This document shows positions 37,140-49,473 of a DNA stretch of 64,000 nt, piece after piece. The translations under genes were made by a program, and so were the position numbers. This DNA comes from Raphanus sativus (lineage: Eukaryota > Streptophyta > Magnoliopsida > Brassicales > Brassicaceae). The stretch is taken from NCBI RefSeq assembly GCF_000801105.2, contig NC_079514.1, forward strand, positions 7,998,001-8,062,000. The letters run 5' to 3'. Under the pieces are notes generated by a model. That model searched no databases. It was not told where the DNA came from and was given only the letters and a program-made list of their open reading frames with translations. Position 1 is the stretch's first letter. Each line of letters starts with the position of its first letter.

Positions 37140-40073
37140 TATATATAAAGCTCTGTTATTGGTATATCACACATATTATTAATGTATGGAAGTTCTTTTG
37201 TAAAAGCTCTGTTATTGGTATATCATACGTATAACGTGTCTATTTATATAAAATACACTTTACTCTCTCCAGGTTGAGACACATCAGCATCCAGCGTGGA
37301 AACTGATGCCTTCTTTGTCCGACACGTCAGATTCATTTAAACAAAGCGCAGAGTATAATTCTTAGCGGGCTCGCCGTGTTGGGCTTCTTCTGTAATTTTC
37401 TGTGTGTGTAAGGCCCTTATGAAAACCCTGTGGAATAGATCATTCTGCTCTTCGGTTTCATCGGTTGCGGCGGTGAAGCTGTGACGATGGCCTTTGGGTT
37501 TCGTAACGGAGGCGTCGTGATTTATGTGGAGGGTGTCCCAGGTTTGTTGTCCTCCTCCGCTTGAGTTCATATGCTTCGCCTGGATTCTAAGGATATTCTG
37601 TTCCTAGGTTTGTATTGGCAGACACTTGAAAGGCTTTCCGACCGTCACTCCGCGGCGGAGTTTCTTGCAGTCATGGGTTCAGTAATCACACTTAAAAACT
37701 TTGTATATTGCAGATATGGTTGTTGCTGTCGGGCTGGTCATGGATGGTACTCCTCGCCATCTCATGTTAGTATTTGTGTTCTCTTTGTCACTTTTACGGG
37801 TTCGAACGTTGTGGTCATCAAATTTTCAATTGATTTGGTTTCATTTTAGATATCGATATGTTTATTCACCACTCGCGTTGTGATTCCTTTTTGTTCACAG
37901 TGGTTGGGGAGCAGTTTGATTTAATTTCGATATGTGACAGTAACAATGGTTGCTGCTGGTATCAACATAGTTCCCGTGATCGGAATGGGTATGTTGATTT
38001 GATTTTAATATGTAGATACCGATCATGAAACACTGTCTAACTAACATATGGCGTAGATTGTTTTCTTTGTTGATCACATATCAATCGTTTTCTGTAAAAG
38101 ACTGATCTGAGAGTTTTTGAATTGTGTAGAGTATAGAACTCTCTCAGGTGTTGCAGTTCTCTTGGTCATCATTGAACAAGTCAAGGTATAAATAAATATT
38201 TATAAAGAGATAAGCTTTGCATAGACTATCAAATTATCTTTTTCAGGAGTACTTTACTGATTTTAAAAGATTTATTGAACTTTATAATGTACCAGTGTCT
38301 TCCTTACAATGAGATTGTTAATATTCCCTTCAGAGATGAATCTATGAGATATGGTCAGAACCTGGAGGTTAACGGGGAGAAAGGAACTGGCCAGGTTAAT
38401 GATTCTTATGGTTTACTCTAACTTTATGTCTGGTGTGGAGTCACTGTTTATTGTGCCTTTTAGTGTTAATCCTAACTTAGTTGCAGGTAGAGGAGTTCTC
38501 AAAGATCAATCTGCTCCTGTCTATATAACCATTGGTGATGGAGGAAACATTTAAGGATTTTCTCCAAGTAAGCTAATATAATAAACAACTTATGATCATT
38601 GCAAATAACCTTTTGATTAGATTTTTGATGTGTAGTAGGATTTCTGCAGAATGACTGAGCCTCAGCCTAAGTACTCTGCCACAGAGAAGCAAGCTTTGGA
38701 CACGTTATAATCTCAATATAGAAGTGGATATATGCGCAGTATGAATGGCACAAGAACAAGTTATGTAGTCGAGGCTGACACCATGTGGTTTTACAACAGG
38801 TTATGCCATCCTGATGATGATTCTCCTTAGTATCAAAATACCAGGTCATGTGATATATGTTGTTGTATGCATTTTTTGTAATTGAATAACGATGAATAAA
38901 GACAACGTGGATTAGTTTTTTTTGTTTGTCCTTGAGTAAGCAGCGCAAACGATACACTGCAAGGTTACATTTTTACTCTTGGGTCTCAATGCTAAGATGA
39001 TGGCAAGAGCATAAATGTCACATTAGAGTGTGATATTAATCAAGTTTCGTTTCCCTAAGAACTTTCGTGATTGTCATCAAACAAACCCCAGATTTTGATA
39101 AACTGATAATCACCTTTTTGTATATATGATTAACTGATCATGTAGTTTTAATCCTCATGCCTATCATCTTCATTATTTTGAAAGTAATTACAGCATGGAA
39201 AATTTTATTAAAGACGTGTTTTGGTCTTTTACCAAAAAAAAAAAGACGTGTTTTGGTCACCAAATAAAAAAAGCCACAAGCAAAAGTTATTAAACTATTA
39301 TTCATTCAGTTTCTTTAAACACTACTTTTATTACTCATTCATTGGATTATTTTAATACCGTCACAAATTTAAATAGAACTATACATCGAACTAAAAGAAT
39401 ACCTCAACATAAAAACAAATTCAATAAAACTATACATCGAACTAAACATATCAGCACACCATATTATTTAACTACTCTCAAAAGTAAAAATTAACGGCAT
39501 ATAATTTTTTATCAATGATAGTGAAAATATCGCAAAAAATATGATTCTAAAAATGACTAATAAATAAGGAATGTGATTTTTTTAAAAAATAATTCAATAG
39601 CCTAAAAATAATTTTGAAAATAATAATATATTTTACAGTAACAAATATTCCGTCTGAAACACAAAATACGGGAAACTAACAAAATATTATAAAAATAAAG
39701 TCACATAATTTTAAAAGATTATTAAAAATTAATTGAGAAATATAATAAAATAGACTAAATTAATTAAATATAAAAATAAATGAAAATTGTATTTATATGA
39801 TAACACATTAAAGAAACCATATGCAAATAAATGTAATAACTTCATAAATTTTAAAGAGAGTTTGAATATAGCTAACTTAACACTGATGTGAAAATAAAAT
39901 GTATATCTTATCATAAATAATCCCTCCTCACTTAAAATTTTCTAAAAGACAAAATAATTTCATACATATCTTTTGCAAATGACATCAAAAACACAAACCA
40001 TAAAATCATATAAAAAATAATAATCTAGATTATTAGTAAAATATATCCCGCCCGTAGGGCGGGCCGATCCTAG
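37140..40073 (+). mobile_element. Non-autonomous Helitron carrying gene fragments
   Basis: The 3' end is diagnostic. A perfect 7-bp hairpin, CCCGCCC-gta-GGGCGGG (40047-40063), is followed by CCGATC and CTAG at 40070-40073, then T. This is the hairpin + CTRR terminus of Brassicaceae Helitrons. The 5' end is inferred near 37140 from the AT-run into TATAAAGC and the CTCTCCAGGTTGA phrase typical of crucifer Helitron left regions, so it is approximate. No Rep/helicase motifs were seen. Internally, GC-richer segments at 37.4-37.75 kb look like captured exons of unidentified genes, and purple-acid-phosphatase exons lie at 38.5-38.8 kb. Confidence 0.6.
38486..38830 (+). pseudogene. Purple acid phosphatase fragment
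   Basis: The first exon piece reads VLKDQSAPVYITIGDGGNI then a stop. After an intron-like gap with an AG acceptor at about 38649, the next piece reads NMTEPQPKYSA and, after frameshifts and stops, VVEADTMWFYNRL. These are the C-terminal metallophosphatase motifs of plant PAPs (GDGGN, TEPQPKYSA, VEAD.MWFYNR). It lies inside the inferred Helitron and is probably captured DNA. Confidence 0.82.
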
Positions 40074-40782
40074 TTATTAATATATAGAATTCCTTTTGTA
40101 TATTTCATAAATATCACAAAATCATATCCTACACGTTTAGCAAATCAAACAATTATATATTATTCTGACCATAACGCGCTCACATGTTTGGAGGATCAAG
40201 GAGCCCGTAGGATCCGTCGTTATATTTATTCTTACGTAGTCAACAATTTTACACGGTTCCATCTCTTATTCGACAGGCTGTGTGGCATGGCAATATCATA
40301 GATATCTTCTGGCCAGAAGCAACTCTTTTGTTATATATTATCCTATTTATGGAGTTTGATGTGTTGTACCCTTGAAGATCGTTTTCTCCAAAAATAGTTG
40401 GGTTGAATATGACTTAGTGTCTGACATGCCATGTTCCACTTTCCATGTTATTTGGCAGTTGAATTTTCAACTGCTCTTCAAATCAAACCCGACTCTTGGT
40501 ACTTACCTACCTTGTTTGAAGCAGACAAGAACTACACAAAATAGGTACTTACTTTCAATTGTGTAAGAACCCTCGTTGATTCCAGCCGCAATCATTGAAT
40601 CTTTTCTCCAAATCAAGAGAATTTCTTTAAACATTGCACCATTTTTTTAAATATTTTTTTCAACGCTCACCCAATTTTTTCATTCATTCATTTTCTTGTG
40701 TTTGTTCAGAGTTGATCCATGCTCGTGGGGCTTCGCATTAAGACCTCTAACTTATGTCCATGTCGTGAAGCCCCCACTTGGG
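40074..40782. other. Spacer between Helitron and ABCG copy B
   Basis: No recognisable gene. Contains the distal promoter of ABCG copy B, unrelated by eye to the sequence upstream of copy A. Confidence 0.45.
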
Positions 40783-40795
40783 TTGTGATCATTTC

Positions 40796-40805
40796 TCTAT
40801 ATAAC
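40796..40805 (+). promoter_or_regulatory. TATA box of ABCG copy B
   Basis: TCTATATAAC about 50 bp before the start codon, identical in sequence and spacing to copy A. Homology between the two promoters stops about 15 bp further upstream. Confidence 0.65.
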
Positions 40806-40849
40806 TTCTTCTGTAACGTAGAATCTTTTTGGGAATCTTGTCTCCAGTA

Positions 40850-43800
40850 ATGACAACGCCTCAAATAGCTGGAGATGAGAATGGTAACGTTGGTGATGAG
40901 GAGGTTCGCTCTCAATGGGCTGCTATTGAGAGATTACCAACGTTTGAAAGGATCACTACTGCTCTGTTCTGGAACAGAGATGAACAAGGGAGGAGAAACG
41001 AGAGACGAGTCAGGGATGTTTCTAAACTTGAAGATCTTGATAGACATCTCTTTATTGATGATCTCATTAAACATGTTGAGGATGATAATCTCCAGTTATT
41101 GCAGAAAGTTAAGAACAGAATCGATGAGTAAGTTTCAAGGTTCAAGACTATGTTTTATTATGGTTCTGTTCCTTGTTTCATGTCTATATGTTAGAAAATG
41201 TAAATATTATTGGTGTCTATATCAGTCTCATGTATATTTTTGTAGGGTTGGTCTCGAGTTACCGACGATTGAAGTGAGGTTCAGTGATCTTTTTGTGGAA
41301 GCAGAGTGTGAGGTAGTTTATGGAAAGCCCATCCCAACTCTTTGGAATGCTATTGCAAGCAGACTATCTGTAAGTGAGATTGTATCCTTTTTAAATTTCC
41401 ACGTGTAGCACAAAAAAATAAGTTTCCACGTTAATATCCCAATCTTGGACTTCTTGTAACTAATCATGTTCATTATGGTGATTTTGTGACAGAGAGTCAT
41501 GTGTTTAAAGAAAGAAAAAAACATAAGCATCTTGAATGGCGTCAGTGGTATCGTAAGGCCTAAAAGGTAGATTCTTCTCAAAAAACACTTCCTAATTTGT
41601 CTTTGCGTTATTTACAAAGAACACCGTTTTGTTTTGTTTGCAGAATGACTTTGTTGCTTGGTCCTCCTAGTTGTGGTAAAACCACTCTGCTACTTGCACT
41701 AGCTGGAAGACTCGACCCTTCTTTGAAGGTATGTTTTTGTTAATCCAATAATTTAAACAATGTATATAAGTTGTTTTGTTCAAAAATCAAATGAGTTGCT
41801 TCCACCTTACAGACTACAGGAAACGTTAGTTACAACGGTCACTTATTATCAGAGTTTGTTCCTGAAAAAACATCAAATTATGTAAGTCAAAATGATCTAC
41901 ACATTCCAGAGATTACTGTAAGAGAGACACTCGATTTTTCAGGATGTTTTCAAGGCACAGGAAGCCGTTTAGGTGAGGAAAACAATTATTCATATATTTC
42001 TATTTGCTGAGTTTTTGTTGCTTTAAACGTTTGTGACCTTAACAGAAACTGTGAAAGAGATTAGTAGAAGGGAGAAACTGAAAGGAATAGTTCCTGATCC
42101 TGATATAGATGCATACATGAAGGTAAAAAACTATGATGCTTTAATATGAAAATAATAAGAAGTCAAGATTGAAATAATAACAATCTTATATCATGACAGG
42201 CAGCTTCAATTGAAGGTTCAAAGACTAATCTGCAAACTGATTATATCCTAAAGGTATGTTAATTTCAGAGGTGTTTTCTGTTCTTAACAGAAGTTATTAA
42301 TGCATCTGTTTTTATTATCAGATCCTAGGACTCAGTTTCTGTGCAGATACACGCGTTGGAGATACTTCAAGACCAGGAATATCTGGTGGCCAAAAGAGAA
42401 GATTAACTACAGGTACTTAAGAATTCACATGCACATTGGTTCTAATGTCTTTCAAGACAAACTTCATATTTGGTATGTAACTGTTATCTACTGCAGGTGA
42501 GACGATCGTAGGTCCAATCAAAACTCTGTTCATGGATGAAATATCTAATGGTCTGGACAGTTCAACAACGTTCCAGATTGTATCTTGTCTCCAACATTAT
42601 GCCCTTCTGTCTGAAGGAACCATAGTGGTTTCACTGCTTCAGCCTGCACCAGAAACATTTGAGATTTTTGACGATGTGATTCTTATGGGAGAAGGAAAGA
42701 TAATCTACATTGGTCCAAGGGATTATATTTGTACATTCTTTGAGGATTGTGGATTTAAATGTCCAACTAGAAAATCTGTTGCTGAATTTCTTCAGGAGGT
42801 TATCTCAAGGAAAGATCAAGAACAGTATTGGTGTCACATAGACAAACCTTATTGTTATGTCTCCATTGACTCATTTATAGAGAGGTTCAAAAAGTCTGAG
42901 CTTGCGTTACAACAACAAGAAGAACTCTCCAAGACACATGACAAGTCTCAGGCTCAGAAAGAGGCTTTATGCTCAAGAAAATACTCACTTAGTAACTGGG
43001 AGATGTTAAGAGCTTGCTCAAGGAGAGAGTTTCTTCTGATAAAAAGAAACTCTTTTGTTTATGTTTTCAAGTCTGGACTCGTAAGTTTATGGCTTCTTTA
43101 CCAGAAAATCTATACTTGTTTTAACCATTACATGCTAAACCCTTTTACCTTTTTACTGCAGTTGATCTGCATTGGATCTATTGCAATGACGGTTTATCTA
43201 AGGACTGGGTCTAAAAGAGATGTAGTGCATGCTAATTATCTTATGGGTTCTTTGTTCTTTTCAATCTTTAAAATGCTTGCTGATGGACTTCCAGAACTCA
43301 CACTAACAATTTCAAGGCTCTCAGTGTTCTACAAGCAGAAAGAGTTGTACTTTTATCCTGCTTGGGCCTATGCAGTTCCTTCAGCTATTTTAAAGATACC
43401 CATTTCATTTCTTGAAGCTTTTATGTGGACGTCGTTGACATATTATGTCATTGGTTATAGTCCTGATATTGGCAGGTAACAACAGTCACAAACATGTTTT
43501 GTACAATTCAAGAAATTTATCTGCCAATTCAATTATCTTTTTATGTTCCTTCCAGGTTCTTTCGCCAGTTCTTGATCTTCTTTGCTTTACACCTTTCATG
43601 TATATCAATGTTCCGTGCTATAGCCGCCACCTTTAGAGATTTTGTTCTTGCCACAACAATTGGAACTGTCTCTGTAGTGCTTCTCTCATTATTCGGAGGA
43701 TTCGTCCTTCGAAAACGTAAGTCATGTTACTTGAAACACACGTTTCATAATATGTTTTTGGAGGATTCGTTGTAGTATTGTTCTGTTATATTTCAGCGTC

Positions 43801-46745
43801 CATGCCTGCTTGGCTTCAGTGGGGTTTCTGGTTGTCTCCATTGTCATATGCTGAGATTGGTCTAACCTCAAATGAATTTTTCTCTACACGATGGAGTCAG
43901 GTAACCAATTCTCTAGAAAACTTTCACATTTTCTAACTAATTTTTAAATCATAATATATCCTTATTGTCTCATTATTGATTTGTATCTATTACTACTATT
44001 AGACAACATCTGGAAACAGAACGTTAGGGGAAGAAGTTCTTGATGCTCGAGGGCTGAACTTTGGTGATCAATCTTACTGGAGTGCATTTGCTGCTTTAAT
44101 TGGCTTGGCATTCTTCTTCAATATTATTTTTGTACTGGCTTTGACATTTCTAAAGGGTAAGTTCAAAAGATATCTTTTATATAATATGTGAGTGCAATGG
44201 CGTTAGTATACGCATATGAGGACTGATCTTTACCTGACGTTTCAGCATCAAATAGGTCTCGCGCGATTGTGTCTGGTGATGATAACAGTCAAAGTTCAGG
44301 AAACCACAATAAGTCAAGTTCTAAAGTTGCTTCCCAATCCAAAAATGCATTACCTTTCAAGCCCCTTACTTTCACATTTCAAGACGTTTGTTATTTCGTC
44401 CAAACTCCTCAGGTAAACTGAGTATCTAAAAACTTATTGAACCCTTTAAACAAAAGACAAGAGTTAGAATGTGTTGTGGTGGCTCTTGTTTCTGTTAAAA
44501 GGGCAAGAAGGTGCAGCTTCTCTCTAACGTTACAGGGGCATTCAAGCCTGGTGTTCTCACTGCTCTAATGGGTGTGAGTGGTGCTGGTAAAACGACTCTG
44601 ATGGATGTTCTCTCTGGAAGGAAAAGCCGCGGTGACATTGAAGGAGAGATCCAAGTAGGTGGTTACCGTAAGGTTCAAGAAACCTTCGCAAGGGTTTCAG
44701 GTTATTGTGAACAGTTTGATATTCACTCTCCCAATTTAACCATAGAAGAGTCGTTGGAATACTCTGCTTGGCTTCGACTTCCTTCTACCATCAACTCAGA
44801 AACAAAGAGGGTAAGTCATTGTTTGGAAGCTAAAATAGAATATTGTCTTAGCTCCCACTTGTCTGCGTATTTGCTTTTAGGCAATAGTCAGAGAAGTTCT
44901 TGAGACAATAGAGCTGGAGGGTATTAAAGATTCCATAGTAGGACTTCCTGGAGTTAGCGGTTTGACAACAGAACAACGCAAGAGACTAACAATAGCTGTG
45001 GAGCTTGTTGCCAATCCTTCAATCATATTCATGGATGAACCAACCACAGGATTAGATGCAAGAGCTGCTGCGATTGTGATGAGAGCTGTGAAGAACATCA
45101 CAGAGACTGGCAGGACTGTTGTTTGCACCATTCACCAACCGGGAACTGATATCTTTGAAGCATTTGATGAGGTAACAATAGTGAAAATAACAAACATCCC
45201 CATTTTAAAAGTCACTTTTCTAATAGTATTATGTGACATTTAACTGCAGCTGGTTTTGATGAAAAATGGAGGACGGATTATCTATCATGGACCTCTTGGA
45301 CAACATTCAAGCAATGTTATTGAATACTTTATGGTAAATTATCAATAAGATATACTATAACTATTTTTTCTTCATTATTTACAATAGTAAATTACAACTG
45401 CAGAGGATTCCTGGAGTTCCGGAAATGAAAGAGAACACTAATCCAGCAACTTGGTTACTAGACATTACATCTAGATCATCAGAAGACAAACTTGGTGTTG
45501 ACTTGGCCCAAATATACAAGGAATCTTCTTTGTTTAAGTAAGTCTATCAACACTTGAGATGTTGTTTTGTTTTTGATACTTACTTATTTTTCTTTGTTTT
45601 TTAGGGAGAACAATATAGTAATAGAGCAAATGAGAGGTACATCTTCAGAAACAGAAGAACTAACCTCCTCGACGCGTTATGCTCAAACGGGTTGGGAACA
45701 GTTCAAGGCATGCCTATGGAAACAACAACTCTCTTATTGGAGAAACCCTTCCTACAATCTCACTCGCATCCTCTTCATGTGTTTTACCTCTGTGATCTGT
45801 GGCGTTTTGTTCTGGCAAAAGGCTAAGAAAATGTTAGAATCTCTTCCCTCTCATCTTTCTTTTAAGTTTCTTTGTTCCAATACTTTGTGTTTACCTTTCT
45901 TCTTTGCAGAGACACTCAACAAGATCTTTTCAACGTATTGGGATCAATGTACACGGTGGTTCTTTTCACTGGAATGAACAATTGCTCTACAGTGTTATTC
46001 TGCATTGCAACCGAGAGAAATGTCTTCTACCGTGAAAGATTTTCTCAAATGTACAACTCATGGGCCTACTCCCTTGCACAGGTTAACACATTTTCCTCAA
46101 ATCAATCCACATACAGGGAGTAATAGATAAACTGAAGCCTTGACTTTTTGTAGGTGTTGGTTGAGATTCCATACTCATTAGTCCAGTCTATTTTATGTGT
46201 GATAATCTTATATCCTATGGTTGGCTATTACTTCTCGGTGTACAAAGTGTTTTGGAGCTTCTACGCAGTCTTCTGCACGTTGCTCATTTACAACTATTTT
46301 GGTATGCTTTTAGTCGTCATCACCCCAAACATTCACGTTGCTTTTACTCTCCGTTCGGCCTTCTACTCAATGGTCAATCTCTTCGCTGGTTATGTCATCC
46401 CAAAACCTGTAAGTACTTCTTACCAAGAGAAAGATAAAAATATCAAATTGTTTGAGAGTTTTGTCGATTGATATGCAGAGCATTCCGAAATGGTGGATTT
46501 GGATGTATTACTTGAGCCCCACGTCATGGGTTTTGAATGGATTGCTCACGTCTCAGTATGGTGATATGGAGAATGAGGTAATAGCGTTCGGAGAGAGGAA
46601 GAAGGTTTCAGATTTCGTGGAAGAATATTTTGGTTTCAGATATGATTCTTTGGCTCTTGTAGCTATCGTTCTCATTGCCTTTCCCATTCTCTTAGCATCT
46701 CTTTTTGCATTCTTCATAGGTAAACTCAATTTCCAAAAGAAGTGA
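40850..46745 (+). CDS. ABCG/PDR full-size transporter, copy B (intact)
   Basis: Twenty-two exons join in phase to 1388 aa: 40850-41127, 41246-41369, 41493-41566, 41644-41728, 41813-41972, 42046-42122, 42200-42253, 42322-42412, 42497-43080, 43162-43475, 43556-43716, 43797-43900, 44003-44156, 44246-44412, 44502-44810, 44881-45171, 45250-45333, 45404-45537, 45605-45832, 45910-46081, 46154-46408, 46479-46745. Both nucleotide-binding domains keep Walker A ([18 protein letters not shown]), signature and Walker B motifs, and both membrane domains are complete. The start [13 protein letters not shown] replaces [13 protein letters not shown] of copy A. The donor after exon 19 (AT|GTTAGA) is weak but shared by both copies. 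PDR-type exporter of the ABCG30/42/43 group; substrate unknown. It is transcribed away from copy A. Confidence 0.9.
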
Positions 46746-47092
46746 TTTACTGTAATCCTGCTTCACAGTGTCAGTATGAAGAATAACGTTTGGTATTTAG
46801 CAAATAAATAAATTAAGCTTTCTAGATTTATTACAGTTGTGCCCAGAGAAAAAAAATGGTTGAGTACTATAATGGAGTATGAGAAACATCGATGCCTGCA
46901 CAACTGTATATACAGAGGAATGATTTATAGTAGTCTTACGTTGGCAAATGTAGTTCACAGGTTCAGTATGAAGAAGAATGTTTTGGCATTTAGAAAACTC
47001 AGGTTCTGTAGGTTTAGTAAACAAAACGTTTTTGGAACCCTTTGGTACACAATCATATTTCAAAATGGGGAGAAGAGACTTACATGTTCTTA

Positions 47093-47262
47093 GCTTTTTG
47101 CCAGAAGAAAAGGCCACATATTTGATCTTTGAATCGATGTTGTAGGGAAGTCGAAGCCAAGCAGAATATTTTAAAGACTCTTCCACTGTTATATGAGGAG
47201 AATGAATATCAAACTGTTCACAGAACCTGATACTCGTGCAAATGTTTCTTGAACCTTAGGTT
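47093..47262 (-). pseudogene. ABCG fragment with exon 15 fused to exon 19
   Basis: Minus strand. [11 protein letters not shown], then after a small frameshift CEQFDIHSP and [19 protein letters not shown], all from exon 15. It continues directly into the end of exon 19 ([15 protein letters not shown], frameshifted) and its GTAAGT donor. Exons 16-18 and the intervening introns are deleted. It is a third, more diverged ABCG copy just outside the right arm of the inverted duplication. Confidence 0.8.
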
Positions 47263-49473
47263 ATCTTCCAATAAACCTATCACTTTACTTTTTAATACCA
47301 TGAATGATCTATATACGTAATTCATAAAAGCACTTCAATCGTATCTTGTATAAGAAGGTACATTTGTTAGTCGAGCGTGGAGGTGAGGTCACCATGTGAT
47401 GCAGCGTCGACCTGACCACCGCTGGTCCCGCCATGTACCTTGGTTAGTTCACGTGTTTTCTAATTTCCACGGACAAACATTAAATCGTTTTTGTTGTTAT
47501 TATATTTTGTTTCCGTCTCCTTTTAATATGGTCGATGCACCTGATATTTTTTTTCCTCCCGTGACAATATAAATGCTTTAGAAAGTGATTAGCATCATCA
47601 ACTTCAAACTTATTGATTCTTCGAATGTCGGTCGTTAGAATTTTCAAATATCGAGGAAAACAACACACAACTCTTAAAAGCTCTCTTTTTATTTTTAGTT
47701 TATTACTCACGCTAGAAACACCTCAAGATAGTTCTATTATTATAAATTTTAAAAGATCCAAATCGAATAGAGTAGCAATTGCAAATAAGTGTGAAACAAC
47801 ACAACTCCTGATTAGAATAGGTGTAAAAACGTTTAAAACATATCTGAATGAATTTAACTAGGAAAGCTCTTACTTCTAGATGTGGGCTACGTGGCTATAT
47901 TTATTTAACAATCACAGAGTATATATTTGAAGCATTTGTGTAATTTTGTTACAAATACTCATATAAAAGTGTCTTGATTAGTTCAAGTATAAGGTGCGGC
48001 AAAAGAAAGTAAAAGGATTCAAAATAATACTAACTGGTGTCTTATGCAGTTGATATTACAGTCTTTTTTTCTGGAACATATTATTCTACAGTCTACACTT
48101 TCAAAATTTAAATTAAATGTATGACGTAAGAAAAAATCAATGTTTTGGGTTGGCTAATTTTATCAAAAGTCTTTCTCACTTCATGCGTTCACATTTACAC
48201 CAGCCAACGGTATCCAAAGAGGCTTGTCACTGATATTTGAAGTTTGGCAAACGACAAAGAGCAAAACTGGACAAAATTTTCCAAAAAACATTACTTCACT
48301 CTAAAATAGTTCCTACACATTTACCATTTTAAACAGGAGTAATATTTTACAAATATACTATCTACCACTCTAAAACATTACCTACGCAAATTAAAATATA
48401 TATTTACTAATTAATCAACTTTAACAATGAAATAAGATGTCAAAAAAGAAGAAATCTACCTTTCAGAATTGACTATAATTATATGTTGTATTGGTATATG
48501 TTTGTTATATGTTACACCTAAATATTACTTGGCTTGACCTGATTACTTATTGGCCAATTCACGTCTTTCAAGTTCATAATTGTCATCACTGATTCTATCG
48601 ATTCTTCGCCAATATTCAATATCGTTATGTCTTCTGAGTGACTTATTTGCAAAGAAAGCCCTTAAAATTGTTTTATCACGGTGCCACTTTTAAAAGTATA
48701 AGGTCACATAGTTTATAAGGATCAACGAAATGTACTTGTGGTCGATTACTCACACATATAGTACTCAACATGCGTTGTTTGGTCAAGTGATTTCTATCGT
48801 CGAGGCTCATGCTATAAGTAAGTACTCTTATTCAAACTCGTATCAATCTAAACGCAAAAACTACATATAAGCAACAACAAGAAGAGTATTTAAAATTCAA
48901 TACATGGATTTCAGTAGTTGTATATCAAATAGAATAATCATTATCAACCCATAATTTCATACAATGCATTATAAATTCGATTCAAATCATGTTTTCATAA
49001 GAGCAAATTTGTTCAAAACCCTTACAATAGCTAGATACCATTGGTTGGGGGAAAAAAGTAAAGTTGGAGGGGAGAATTTTGGGGGGAATTAGGGTAGGGG
49101 ATGCAAATATTGGAAAAGGGGAGTGTATAGAGTACAAATACTCTTTTCATAAATACACACAATTTGGCTGGTAAAAGAAACATATTGGCTGGTTTCTCAC
49201 ACGTATCATGTCGACATCAAAAAGAAAACATTTCCACGTATAGGGGTAAGTTTCCTCGTAACGACAAGCACATTTGTAATAGATTTTTCTTTTTTTCATA
49301 TAATTATTATTTTTATAAAAGGAAGAAGAAAGTCACGGAGATGGAACATGATTCTCCACTTTATCACCCATTCGTTGCTCTACTATTCCACTTTTCCACT
49401 CTTGTCTTCTTCGTCTCCTTCTTCTTACTTAACCCATAAGCCACCAAGCCAAAACAGAGCAACGCATACACAA
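47263..49473. other. Intergenic region spanning inferred synteny junction
   Basis: AT-rich with no gene recognised. The last ~130 bp before 49474 are a CT-rich leader of the aspartic protease gene. The block change from At4g15230-like to At3g52500-like genes falls here. Confidence 0.5.

Larger units (their letters stand above)
40783..46921 (+). repeat. Right arm of large inverted duplication
   Basis: Inverted counterpart of 29266-35473, including the ABCG gene, its proximal promoter and part of its 3' flank. Exons, splice sites and many introns align between arms. Confidence 0.85.

Noticed and set aside
37337..37570. 77-codon minus-strand frame in a GC-richer segment
   Set aside because: No family recognised, and it lies inside the inferred Helitron. 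More likely a captured exon fragment read on the wrong strand.
29507..46745. Reading the many ABCG pieces as several half-size transporters or pseudogenes
   Set aside because: With GT-AG introns all 22 exons of each copy join in phase into a single full-size PDR protein, so the fragmentation is only intron structure.
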